Shown one piece after another: positions 1 through 5,986 of a stretch of 9,300 nt of DNA. Source of the stretch: JBDTGE01 sp050742975 (GTDB lineage: Bacteria > Actinomycetota > Actinomycetes > Mycobacteriales > Jatrophihabitantaceae); contig JBOGDQ010000014.1 of assembly GCA_050742975.1 (NCBI GenBank), positions 1 through 9,300 on the forward strand, read 5' to 3'. The notes beneath the pieces were generated by a model, which searched no databases, was not told where the DNA came from, and worked only from the letters and a program-made list of their open reading frames with translations. Position numbers and translations under genes: made by a program. Numbering within the stretch: the stretch's first letter is position 1; every line of letters starts with the position of its first letter.

Positions 1-1
1 C

Positions 2-124
2 ACCGGGGCGGCCGCTCACCCGGACGCGGTGGCCGACGGCGGTCGAGGGCCCAAATTCAACCTGCTGAATTGGAATGGCCGAGACCGCGATTCGCGGATG
101 TTCCCCGAGGCAGGCCCCGCGTGA
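2..124 (+). CDS. narH: Respiratory nitrate reductase beta subunit, C-terminal end (partial)
   Basis: Only the last 40 codons are in the window; the frame is open from base 2 to the TGA at 122-124. The end of the peptide, FNLLNWNGRDRDSRMFPE followed by AGPA, resembles the C-terminal tail of actinobacterial NarH. The Fe-S cluster-binding cysteines lie further upstream, outside the window. In the family, NarH carries four Fe-S clusters and passes electrons from NarI to the molybdenum subunit NarG on the cytoplasmic face of the membrane. The stop codon overlaps the GTG start of narJ (GTGA), the usual arrangement in a narGHJI operon. The assignment rests on this tail plus the two certain nar genes that follow. 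Confidence 0.8.
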   Translation, partial: TGAAAHPDAVADGGRGPKFNLLNWNGRDRDSRMFPEAGPA

Positions 125-738
125 ACACGCAGACGGTCAAGCTGGCGTCGGTGCTGCTGCAGTACCCGACGGCCGCGCTGTTCGACGGGCTCGGCGAACT
201 CGACGCGTTCGCCGCGACCACATCCCCCCGGCAGGCGCGCGCCGCCTTCGGCCGGTTCCTAGCCTGGCTGCGGGCCACGGCCCCGACCGACGTGGCGCAG
301 CACTACGTGCAGACCTTCGACCTGCGCCGCCGGTGCGCGCTCTACCTGACCTACTACCGCTACGGCGACACCCGCAAGCGCGGCCTGGCCATGCTGGCCT
401 TCAAGACCGCCTACCGGGACGCGGGGTTCATCCCCAGCGAGGACGAACTACCCGACTACCTGCCGATGGTGCTCGACTTCGCCGCGCTCACCGACCGCGG
501 GCAGCGGCTGCTGCGCAGCCGCCGGGCTGACCTGGAGCTGCTGCGCCGCGCCCTGGCCAAGGCCGGATCCCCGTACGAGGACGTCGTCGTCGCCGTATGC
601 GCGCAGCTGCCCGGGCTGGGCCGGCGTGAACTCGGCCAGGTGCTCACCGCCTGGGAGAGCGGACCGCCCCGTGAGGAGGTCGGCCTCGAACCGTTCGCGC
701 CGCCGGACTACCTGGCCGGCTACCGGGCGGAGACATGA
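121..738 (+). CDS. narJ: Nitrate reductase molybdenum cofactor assembly chaperone NarJ
   Basis: A 205-residue protein of the NarJ/TorD chaperone family, which binds apo-NarG in the cytoplasm, allows molybdenum cofactor insertion and controls membrane docking. Family landmarks are visible: YVQTFD (62-67), the stretch RRRCALYLTYYRYGDTRKRG (69-88) and DELPDYLP (108-115). I chose the GTG at 121 because it overlaps the narH stop (GTGA), gives the typical start (M/V)NTQTVKLASVLLQYP and has a weak GAGG about 10 bases upstream. A start at the TTG at 70 would add 17 residues that are just the narH tail read in another frame. The stop overlaps the narI start, so translation of H, J and I appears coupled. 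The length is normal for the family. Confidence 0.95.
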   Translation: MNTQTVKLASVLLQYPTAALFDGLGELDAFAATTSPRQARAAFGRFLAWLRATAPTDVAQHYVQTFDLRRRCALYLTYYRYGDTRKRGLAMLAFKTAYRDAGFIPSEDELPDYLPMVLDFAALTDRGQRLLRSRRADLELLRRALAKAGSPYEDVVVAVCAQLPGLGRRELGQVLTAWESGPPREEVGLEPFAPPDYLAGYRAET

Positions 739-1484
739 ACGCCACCGCCGCGGAGCTGTTCTGGTGGGTGGCCCTGCCCTACCTGGCGCTCGGGATCTTC
801 GTCGTCGGGCACGTGTGGCGCTGGCGCTACGACCAGTTCGGCTGGACCAGCCGCTCGACCCAGCTGCAGGAGCGGCGGATGCTCAAGTGGGGCGGCCCGC
901 TGTTCCACTACGGGACGTTCGCCGCCATCGCCGGCCACGTGATCGGCGTGCTGATCCCGGAGCGCTGGACCCGTGCGATCGGCATCCCCGAGAACGTCTA
1001 CCGCTGGTTCTCCGCCGGCGCCGGCACGCTGGCCGCGGTACTGGTGATCGCCGGCGTGGTCGTGCTCGCCACCCGGCGCCTGTTCGTGCCCAGGGTGCGG
1101 GCAACCACCGCCCCGATCGACTACGTCACCCTGGTCCTGCTGCTGATCATCATCGTCACCGGGATCGCGCCGACCATCGGCATCAACCTGTTCGGGCACG
1201 GCTACGACTACCGCACCACCGTCGCGCCCTGGTTCCGCGGGCTGTTCTCCGGGTCGCCGGACGTCGCGCCGATCGCGCACGCCCCGTTCATCTACCAACT
1301 GCACGCGACCGCGGCCTGGGTCATCTGGGCCCTGTGGCCGTTCAGCCGTCTGGTGCACGCCTGGAGCTACCCGCTCTGGTACCTCTGGCGGCCCTACATC
1401 GTCTACCGCAGCCGCGTGGCCGCTCGCCCGAGCGAGCCGGGAACGGGCGGGCGTAAGTGGCGCAAGATCGGCGCTCCCTACTGA
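735..1484 (+). CDS. narI: Respiratory nitrate reductase gamma subunit (cytochrome b)
   Basis: A 249-residue membrane protein with five hydrophobic helices (roughly 7-27, 53-74, 92-113, 129-151, 186-208). NarI holds two b haems, oxidises menaquinol and anchors NarGH to the membrane. The expected haem ligands are all present: H58 and H68 in helix 2 (PLFHYG and IAGHVIG), and H190 and H208 in helix 5 (YQLHATAAW and RLVHAW). The spacings match the two histidine pairs of E. coli NarI. The ATG overlaps the narJ stop (ATGA). The basic C-terminal tail RKWRKIGAPY fits a cytoplasmic end. It closes the narGHJI operon; the next gene is 120 bases away behind its own promoter region. Confidence 0.96.
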   Translation: MNATAAELFWWVALPYLALGIFVVGHVWRWRYDQFGWTSRSTQLQERRMLKWGGPLFHYGTFAAIAGHVIGVLIPERWTRAIGIPENVYRWFSAGAGTLAAVLVIAGVVVLATRRLFVPRVRATTAPIDYVTLVLLLIIIVTGIAPTIGINLFGHGYDYRTTVAPWFRGLFSGSPDVAPIAHAPFIYQLHATAAWVIWALWPFSRLVHAWSYPLWYLWRPYIVYRSRVAARPSEPGTGGRKWRKIGAPY

Positions 1485-1549
1485 GCCGGCGTGCGGTTGA
1501 GCTGCCCCGTCCTGGCGATGCCGTGCCCATCATCACGCGCTGCCCCGCC

Positions 1550-1598
1550 TGGTTTTACTGATTGCCTTCATATAAACTAAATAGCGACGACAAGGGGG
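1550..1598 (+). promoter_or_regulatory. Promoter region and ribosome binding site of the hemerythrin-like gene
   Basis: An AT-rich island (1553-1584) stands out in otherwise GC-rich DNA. A TAAACT -10-like hexamer at 1573-1578 lies 17 bases after a weak TGGTTT at 1550-1555. The island also contains TTTTACT (1553-1559), seen again in front of the globin gene. A purine-rich AAGGGGG (1592-1598) lies 6 bases before the ATG at 1605. No experimental support is available; the -35 element is poor, so an activator may be needed. Confidence 0.5.
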
Positions 1599-1604
1599 CT
1601 GACG

Positions 1605-2360
1605 ATGACGACAGGCACGCTGACGAACACCGTGACAGCGAGCAGCCCGGTGCGACGCCCGGCCGCCGACCTCGCGCCCGATTCGCGAACCCTGACCGGT
1701 GAGCACGCGCTCCTGCGCCGGGATGTACACCGGCGGGCCGCGCCCGTGCTCGCGCTGGTCACGGCTCGGACCTGGCCCGGCGCGGAGCTGCGAACCCTGA
1801 CCGCGTTCCTGCGCACCAGCGTGCTCCGCCAGGCCTCCGACGAGGAGGCGTACCTGTTCCCCAACGGCGCGTCGGCGCCGTTCGCGGAGCTGACGGCCGA
1901 GCACGTCCGGCTGCACACCCTCACCGCGCAGCTCGACCAGGCGGACGCAAAGCATTGCCCGCTACCGAAGTTGCGCGGACTGGTCGAGCAACTGCTCACC
2001 GTGCTAGAACACCACTTGGTCGACGAGCAGGCCGTCCTCGCCGCGCTGCCGGACACGCCGACGGACGTGCCGAGCGCCGCCGACCTCGTCGCCGGAACGC
2101 AGATCTGGCTCGCCCCGAACGGGCAACCGGTGCAGATCCGGCTCGACCCGCCGTCGGCGCAGGCCGTGCAGCTGTGCATCGAACGGCTGCTGCGGCTGCG
2201 CCCGGGCGAGTCCGCGCAGATCTGCTCGAGCGAGGACGCCGACCTGCGGCGCGTGCGTCGGTGGCTGCACGAGTTCGACTCGATGCGCTACGAGCTCGCC
2301 GACCTGCCGGCGGATGGCGCCCGGTCGATCCTGAAGGTCACCCGCCGTAACGGCGCGTGA
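1605..2360 (+). CDS. Hemerythrin-like domain protein with TusA/DUF2249-like C-terminal domain
   Basis: A 251-residue soluble protein. Residues about 30-148 look like a hemerythrin four-helix bundle that would hold a di-iron site: H34 (GEHALL), E80/E81 (SDEEAYLFP), the HxxxH pair H100/H104 (EHVRLH) and H136 with E141 (LEHHLVDEQ). The histidine normally four residues before the helix-B glutamate is absent (A77 or Q76). Residues about 165-247 (TQIWLAPNG through the RLRPGES motif to ILKVTRR) resemble the small alpha/beta fold of DUF2249/TusA proteins; this second assignment is weaker. Such proteins often sit with nitrate and NO genes and are thought to sense or store O2, NO or iron. It follows narI after its own promoter region and leads a run of three genes. 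Function here is inferred from family and context. Confidence 0.75.
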   Translation: MTTGTLTNTVTASSPVRRPAADLAPDSRTLTGEHALLRRDVHRRAAPVLALVTARTWPGAELRTLTAFLRTSVLRQASDEEAYLFPNGASAPFAELTAEHVRLHTLTAQLDQADAKHCPLPKLRGLVEQLLTVLEHHLVDEQAVLAALPDTPTDVPSAADLVAGTQIWLAPNGQPVQIRLDPPSAQAVQLCIERLLRLRPGESAQICSSEDADLRRVRRWLHEFDSMRYELADLPADGARSILKVTRRNGA

Positions 2361-2369
2361 TCGGCAGCC

Positions 2370-2840
2370 ATGTCGGACACCAACCAGGCCGTACTGCTCG
2401 GCGTATTCACGCTGGCCAGCTGCACCTGGGTCGGCGGGTACGTCGCCATCGCGGTGGTGGCCCGCGCCGCGACCGCTGCGCTCGCACCTGATCAGCGGGT
2501 GGCGTTCTTCCGCGCCCTGGGGCGCTCGTACATCCGCGTCGGGGTCCCGGCGCTGATCGTCGCACTGGGCACCGGCGCCGCCCTCATGAGCGAGAACGCC
2601 TGGGACGGCACCAGCACCGCCGCCACCGTGCTGGCTGGGGCGCTAGTCGTGGCGCTGGCGGCCGGAGTCGTGCAGGCCCGACGGATGACCCGGCTGCGCC
2701 GCGACGCCCTCGCCGCTGCCGAGGATCCCCGGCTGAGCGCCAGCGTCCGGCAGGGAGCCCGGTCGGCGACCGTGCTGCGCGCGGCAATCGGCCTGCTCAC
2801 CCTCGCCCTGATCGCGCTCGGTGCCCTGCTCGCCACCTGA
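2370..2840 (+). CDS. Small four-helix integral membrane protein, CopD/DUF2269-like in layout
   Basis: A 156-residue protein with four likely membrane helices (about 7-30, 55-74, 83-102 and 133-155) joined by short loops, including a basic stretch QARRMTRLRRD after helix 3. The N-terminal TWVGGY resembles the first helix of CopD/DUF2269-type membrane proteins, but I cannot place it firmly. It contains no histidine at all, so it is unlikely to bind haem by bis-His ligation or copper by histidine. It starts 9 bases after the hemerythrin-like gene with no clear ribosome binding site, which suggests translational coupling. It lies directly before ctaD, so a role in assembling or supporting that oxidase is possible but unproven. 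Confidence 0.7.
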   Translation: MSDTNQAVLLGVFTLASCTWVGGYVAIAVVARAATAALAPDQRVAFFRALGRSYIRVGVPALIVALGTGAALMSENAWDGTSTAATVLAGALVVALAAGVVQARRMTRLRRDALAAAEDPRLSASVRQGARSATVLRAAIGLLTLALIALGALLAT

Positions 2841-2852
2841 ATCCACACCGAC

Positions 2853-2869
2853 CGCCGGCCGGGCCGGCG
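2853..2869 (+). other. GC hairpin in the leader of ctaD
   Basis: CGCCGGC (2853-2859), a 3-base loop and GCCGGCG (2863-2869) form a perfect 7-bp stem between the membrane-protein gene and ctaD, 10 bases before the ctaD ribosome binding site. There is no T run. It could be an attenuator, a processing site that changes ctaD expression relative to the upstream genes, or chance in GC-rich DNA. Confidence 0.35.
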
Positions 2870-2878
2870 ATCACCGAT

Positions 2879-2902
2879 GAAGGAGCGTCGATGTCACGAT
2901 GA
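2879..2902 (+). promoter_or_regulatory. Strong ribosome binding site with a three-codon reading frame overlapping the ctaD start
   Basis: GAAGGAG (2879-2885) is a near-perfect ribosome binding site. It is 5 bases from an ATG at 2891 that encodes only Met-Ser-Arg before TGA (2900-2902). That stop overlaps the ctaD ATG at 2899 (ATGA). The ctaD ATG itself is 13 bases from the site, which is long. Ribosomes may therefore start at 2891 and re-initiate at 2899, or may simply use 2899. Confidence 0.45.
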
Positions 2903-4677
2903 CGACGACCGAACGGCCCGAGGCGCCGGCACCGCAGCCGATCGTGGCGCGGCCGTTCCCGGTCCGCGAGGTCACCAAGGGATCGATGTTCAGCCAGGTG
3001 CTGCGCACGACCGACCACAAGCTGATCGGCCGCATGTACCTGGTGACCTCGTTCGGGTTCTTCGCCATCGGTGGCGTGCTCGCGCTGCTGATGCGCGCCG
3101 AGCTGGCCCGGCCGGGCATGCAGTTCCTATCCCCGGAGCAGTACAACCAGCTGTTCACCATGCACGGCACGATCATGCTGCTGCTGTTCGCCACCCCGCT
3201 GGTGTTCGCGTTCGCCAACCTGGTGCTGCCGCTGCAGATCGGCGCACCGGACGTCGCCTTCCCGCGACTGAACGCCTTCTCCTACTGGCTGTACCTGTTC
3301 GGCGCCATCACGGTCGTCTCCGGTTTCGCCACGCCCGGCGGTGCGGCCGACTTCGGCTGGTACGGCTACTCCCCGCTGACCAACGCGACCAACTCACCGG
3401 GAGTCGGCGGCGATCTGTGGATCATGGGGCTGGCCATCGCCGGCCTGGGCACCATCCTCGGCGGCGTGAACATGGTGACGACGGTGATCACGCTGCGCGC
3501 GCCCGGCATGACGATGTTCCGGATGCCGATCTTCACGTGGAACATCCTGGTGACCAGCCTGATGGTGCTGCTGGTGTTCCCGCTGCTGACCGCGGCGCTG
3601 CTCGTGCTGTGGGCCGACCGGCACCTGGGCGCGCAGGTGTTCGACGCGAACAACGGCGGGGCACTGCTGTGGCAGCACCTGTTCTGGTTCTTCGGCCACC
3701 CCGAGGTCTACATCGTCGCGATCCCGTTCTTCGGAATCGTCACCGAGGTGATCCCGGTCTTCAGCCGCAAGCCGCTGTTCGGCTACAAGGGCATGGTGCT
3801 GGCCACGATGTCGATCGCCGCGCTGTCGATGACGGTGTGGGCGCACCACATGTTCGCCACCGGTGCGGTGTTGCTGCCGTTCTTCTCGTTCATGACGTAT
3901 CTGATCGCGGTGCCGACCGGGGTGAAGTTCTTCAACTGGATCGGCTCGATGTGGCGCGGCGCGGTCACCTTCGAGACACCGATGCTGTTCTCGATCGGGT
4001 TCATGGTCACGTTCTTGTTCGGCGGCCTGACCGGTGTGCTGCTGGCCAGCCCGCCCATCGACTTCCACGTCGGCGACACCTACTTCCTGGTCGCGCACTT
4101 CCACTACGTGCTGTTCGGGACGATCGTGTTCGCCGCCTTCTCCGGGGTCTACTTCTGGTTCCCGAAGTTCACCGGCCGCTACCTGGACGAGCGCCTGGGC
4201 AAGGTGCACTTCTGGCTGACCTTCCTCGGCTTTCATCTGACGTTCCTGGTCCAGCACTGGCTCGGCGCCGAGGGCATGCCCCGCCGGTACGCCGACTACC
4301 TGCCGACGGACGGGTTCACCACCCTGAACACGGTCTCCACGATCGGATCGTTCGTGCTCGGCGCGTCCATGCTGCCGTTCGCCTGGAACGTCTACCACTC
4401 CTACCGGTTCGGCGAGATCGTGACATCGGACGACCCGTGGGGCCACGGCAACTCCCTGGAATGGGCCACCTCGTCACCGCCGCCGCGGCACAACTTCACG
4501 TCCATTCCCCGCATCCGTTCCGAGCGCCCGGCCTTCGAGTACCACTACCCGCACCTGCTGGACCGCCTGCACGCCGAGGCGCACAACGGCAGGTGGCACC
4601 ACCCGGTGCCGCCACCGGTTGCCGTCGCGGCCGGCGCCGGAACCGCTCTGCCGGACGATGGCGAGCGGCCGGGCTGA
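2899..4677 (+). CDS. ctaD: Haem-copper (aa3-type) cytochrome c oxidase subunit I
   Basis: A complete 592-residue subunit I, the catalytic proton-pumping subunit that reduces O2 to water. Active-site residues are all visible: haem a ligand H89 (TMHGTIM), CuB ligand H267 in GHPEVY with the cross-linked Y271, CuB ligands H316/H317 (WAHHMFATG), haem a3 ligand H400 and haem a ligand H402 (VAHFHY). E269 of HPEVY fits the D-channel glutamate and K343 (PTGVK) the K-channel lysine, so this is an A-type pumping enzyme. Twelve helices are expected. The start at 2899 gives the normal N-terminal region leading to LRTTDHKLIG. No subunit II, III or IV gene is near, so the partners must be encoded elsewhere. 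It lies behind the hemerythrin-like and membrane genes in the same direction, so it may be a second copy tied to low-oxygen or nitrate conditions (inference). Confidence 0.95.
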   Translation: MTTTERPEAPAPQPIVARPFPVREVTKGSMFSQVLRTTDHKLIGRMYLVTSFGFFAIGGVLALLMRAELARPGMQFLSPEQYNQLFTMHGTIMLLLFATPLVFAFANLVLPLQIGAPDVAFPRLNAFSYWLYLFGAITVVSGFATPGGAADFGWYGYSPLTNATNSPGVGGDLWIMGLAIAGLGTILGGVNMVTTVITLRAPGMTMFRMPIFTWNILVTSLMVLLVFPLLTAALLVLWADRHLGAQVFDANNGGALLWQHLFWFFGHPEVYIVAIPFFGIVTEVIPVFSRKPLFGYKGMVLATMSIAALSMTVWAHHMFATGAVLLPFFSFMTYLIAVPTGVKFFNWIGSMWRGAVTFETPMLFSIGFMVTFLFGGLTGVLLASPPIDFHVGDTYFLVAHFHYVLFGTIVFAAFSGVYFWFPKFTGRYLDERLGKVHFWLTFLGFHLTFLVQHWLGAEGMPRRYADYLPTDGFTTLNTVSTIGSFVLGASMLPFAWNVYHSYRFGEIVTSDDPWGHGNSLEWATSSPPPRHNFTSIPRIRSERPAFEYHYPHLLDRLHAEAHNGRWHHPVPPPVAVAAGAGTALPDDGERPG

Positions 4678-4680
4678 GGC

Positions 4681-4986
4681 TCAGGCGCGACGGGCGTCGG
4701 GTTGCTGCGCCGGGACGTGAACCGCCTGCTCTGCCTGTTCCGCTTGCTCCAGGCGGGCAATGTGGTGCATGGCGCCGTCGAGGTGCCGCGCCTGCCGCGG
4801 ATGGCCCGCGCGCAGCACCACCCAGGCATCGGCGGCCAGCCGTCCCGCCTGCTGGGGCTGGCCGGCCTCAGCGAGCTTGCGACAGGCGCGCACCAGCACG
4901 GTGGTGAGCGTGTCGATCACGTCCGGCTCAGGCGGCCCGGGTGATCGCCCGCCGGCGCCACCCGCCGCACTCGGGGTCGATGTCAT
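4681..4986 (-). CDS. Small predicted alpha-helical protein of unknown function
   Basis: A 101-residue protein. Residues 1-21 are Gly/Pro-rich and probably disordered. Residues about 22-80 (PDVIDTLTTVLVRACRKLAE, then AGQPQQAGRLAADAWVVLR and HLDGAMHHIARLE) read as three amphipathic helices, followed by a tail with the small repeat EQAEQAEQA. It lacks signal peptide, membrane helix and recognisable catalytic motif. I do not recognise a named family. It is probably real: an AGGAG ribosome binding site lies 6 bases before the ATG, the start is divergent from the DUF59 gene, and it ends 3 bases from the convergent ctaD stop. The helical-bundle look with Ala/Leu repeats could suit a small adaptor, but nothing in the sequence proves this. 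Confidence 0.7.
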   Translation of the reverse strand: MTSTPSAAGGAGGRSPGPPEPDVIDTLTTVLVRACRKLAEAGQPQQAGRLAADAWVVLRAGHPRQARHLDGAMHHIARLEQAEQAEQAVHVPAQQPDARRA

Positions 4987-4992
4987 CGCGAG

Positions 4993-4997
4993 CTCCT
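4993..4997 (-). promoter_or_regulatory. Ribosome binding site of the 101-residue protein
   Basis: On the minus strand AGGAG lies 6 bases upstream of the ATG at 4986. It decides the start and is the main support for this small gene. Confidence 0.7.
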
Positions 4998-5028
4998 CTG
5001 CAGCAGTGACCTGTATGGCTCCGACTTG

Positions 5029-5052
5029 TTTTCACAGCGCTATTCGTCAAAA
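5029..5052. promoter_or_regulatory. Imperfect 24-bp palindrome in a divergent promoter region
   Basis: TTTTCACA, eight bases, then CGTCAAAA form an imperfect inverted repeat with half-site TTTTsACr. It lies between the divergent 101-residue gene and the DUF59 gene. On the plus strand, TTCACA (5031-5036) and TATAGA (5054-5059) are separated by 17 bases and look like a promoter for the DUF59 gene, so a bound regulator would cover the -35 element. On the minus strand TTGACG at the right half could serve as a -35 element for the other gene, without a convincing -10. The half-site does not match the FNR consensus TTGAT. Confidence 0.4.
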
Positions 5053-5061
5053 ATATAGACC

Positions 5062-5403
5062 ATGAGCGCCGGACCACTCTCGATCACCGCGCTGCTCACC
5101 GCCGGGACCGAGGCCGACCAGCTCCGCGAGATGCTGCGGGACGTGCTCGACCCCGAACTGGGTGTCGACATCGTCTCCCTCGGGCTGGTCTACGGCCTGG
5201 AGGTCAATGGGCGGGTCGCCGCGGTCCTGCTCACCACGACGACGCCGGCCTGCCCGCTCGGCTCCTACCTCAGCGAGGAGATCGAGCGGGTGCTGTCCGC
5301 CAGCGGTGCGGTGGACCGGGTCGAGGTCGCGATCACGCACTCCCCGCCCTGGACGCCGGAACTGATGGCGGACTCGACCAAGCGGGCCTTCGGCTGGTCA
5401 TGA
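5062..5403 (+). CDS. MIP18/DUF59-family metal-sulfur cluster assembly protein
   Basis: A 113-residue protein of the DUF59/MIP18 family (SufT/PaaD-like), small cytoplasmic proteins that help to build or deliver Fe-S clusters. Family marks are LRDVLDPELGVDIVSLGLVY (25-44), the TTPACPLGS segment with conserved C64, and the C-terminal THSPPWTPELM. The start is uncertain: the ATG at 5062 has no ribosome binding site and lies 2 bases after a TATAGA -10-like box, so transcription might begin at or inside the first codons. An in-frame ATG at 5131 (M24) would give a 90-residue protein that begins right at the conserved domain. Near nitrate and NO-handling genes, repair of Fe-S clusters damaged by NO is a reasonable role (inference). 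Its 3' end overlaps the convergent globin gene by 71 bases. Confidence 0.85.
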   Translation: MSAGPLSITALLTAGTEADQLREMLRDVLDPELGVDIVSLGLVYGLEVNGRVAAVLLTTTTPACPLGSYLSEEIERVLSASGAVDRVEVAITHSPPWTPELMADSTKRAFGWS

Positions 5404-5788
5404 CCAGCCCGGTGATGCGCCGGCTCATCGCGCCGGCGATGCGCGAGGCCTGCAGCTTTGCCAGCTCGGCCTTCGCGCCGGCATGCCGGTCGTCGACGGT
5501 GGCGCACCAGAGGGTGAGCCAGCGCTCAAAGTGGGCTGGCGTGAGCCGCGCCTTCTCGTTCAGCCGCTGGTGCGGGTGCAGGGCGTTGCCCCGGTAGGTC
5601 CCGCTGCGGAACAGCACGGTCTGCCAGAAGTCGCACATCACCGGCAGGTGCTCGGCGAGGTCCATCCGGGCAACGTCGAGGAAGACCGGTCCGAGCAGCT
5701 CGTCCCGGAACGCGCGGCCGTAGAAGTCCGTGAGTAGGGCCGAGATGTCCGCACGGCCGGCGATGTCGGCATGGCCGATCGGGCTCAC
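5333..5788 (-). CDS. Group III truncated haemoglobin
   Basis: A 151-residue globin of the two-over-two fold. Markers of group III are present: TDFYGRAFRDELLGPVF with B10 tyrosine Y23, AEHLPVMCDFW with H47 at the probable E7 position, TYRGNALHPHQRL, and HFERWLTLW with H86 as the proximal F8 haem ligand. Group III globins bind O2 and NO and are linked to NO and nitrite stress in other bacteria. The GTG start is fixed by a strong GGAGGT 4 bases upstream on the minus strand (5793-5798). Residues from about 128 on (VMTSRRPAWSSPP and after) go beyond the globin fold and are encoded antisense to the end of the DUF59 gene. It is divergent from narK across an AT-rich region. Confidence 0.92.
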   Translation of the reverse strand: MSPIGHADIAGRADISALLTDFYGRAFRDELLGPVFLDVARMDLAEHLPVMCDFWQTVLFRSGTYRGNALHPHQRLNEKARLTPAHFERWLTLWCATVDDRHAGAKAELAKLQASRIAGAMSRRITGLVMTSRRPAWSSPPSVPASRAGSA

Positions 5789-5792
5789 GACT

Positions 5793-5798
5793 ACCTCC
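5793..5798 (-). promoter_or_regulatory. Ribosome binding site of the truncated haemoglobin
   Basis: GGAGGT on the minus strand, 4 bases before the GTG at 5788. It supports a non-ATG start that would otherwise be doubtful. Confidence 0.75.
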
Positions 5799-5836
5799 GC
5801 TCGACGCCGATCCCCGGCTGGGGTGACCCTTCCTGG

Positions 5837-5865
5837 TATTCACTATCTTACTCAGTTTTACTATG
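5837..5865. promoter_or_regulatory. AT-rich divergent regulatory region between globin and narK
   Basis: A sharp AT-rich island between the divergent globin and narK genes. It holds three similar words, TTCACTA (5839-5845), TTACTCA (5848-5854) and TTTACTA (5857-5863), spaced about 9 bases apart, which is close to one helical turn. TTTTACT (5856-5862) also occurs in the promoter region of the hemerythrin-like gene. Possible -10 boxes are TACTAT on the plus strand (5859-5864) and TAAGAT on the minus strand (5845-5850), neither with a good -35. A regulator common to both sites is possible but not shown. Confidence 0.4.
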
Positions 5866-5986
5866 GCGCCTCCCGCGGTCGGTTTGTCCTGCGCGAAGCG
5901 AGCACCGACACTGGTAACGCAAGGGTGGCTTCACGATGCAACCGCCACGCCGAACGTACGACCGGCACGAAGGAGACGACGTACCG

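Noticed and set aside
70..120. narJ start at the TTG at 70
   Set aside because: These codons are the narH tail in another frame; the overlapping GTGA at 121 is the usual junction.
3394..4446. Long antisense open frame (350 codons) inside ctaD
   Set aside because: It is the mirror of a certain oxidase gene; its product is a low-complexity His/Arg/Glu/Gln-rich sequence typical of antisense frames in GC-rich DNA.
2877..4907. Plus-strand frame of 676 codons overlapping ctaD in another frame
   Set aside because: Its translation is Arg/Pro/Ala-rich with no domain, while the ctaD frame has every active-site residue.
5936..5986. NarK start at the ATG at 5936
   Set aside because: Not excluded, but the extra 17 residues are hydrophilic and atypical, and AGGAG before 5987 is the better ribosome binding site despite long spacing.
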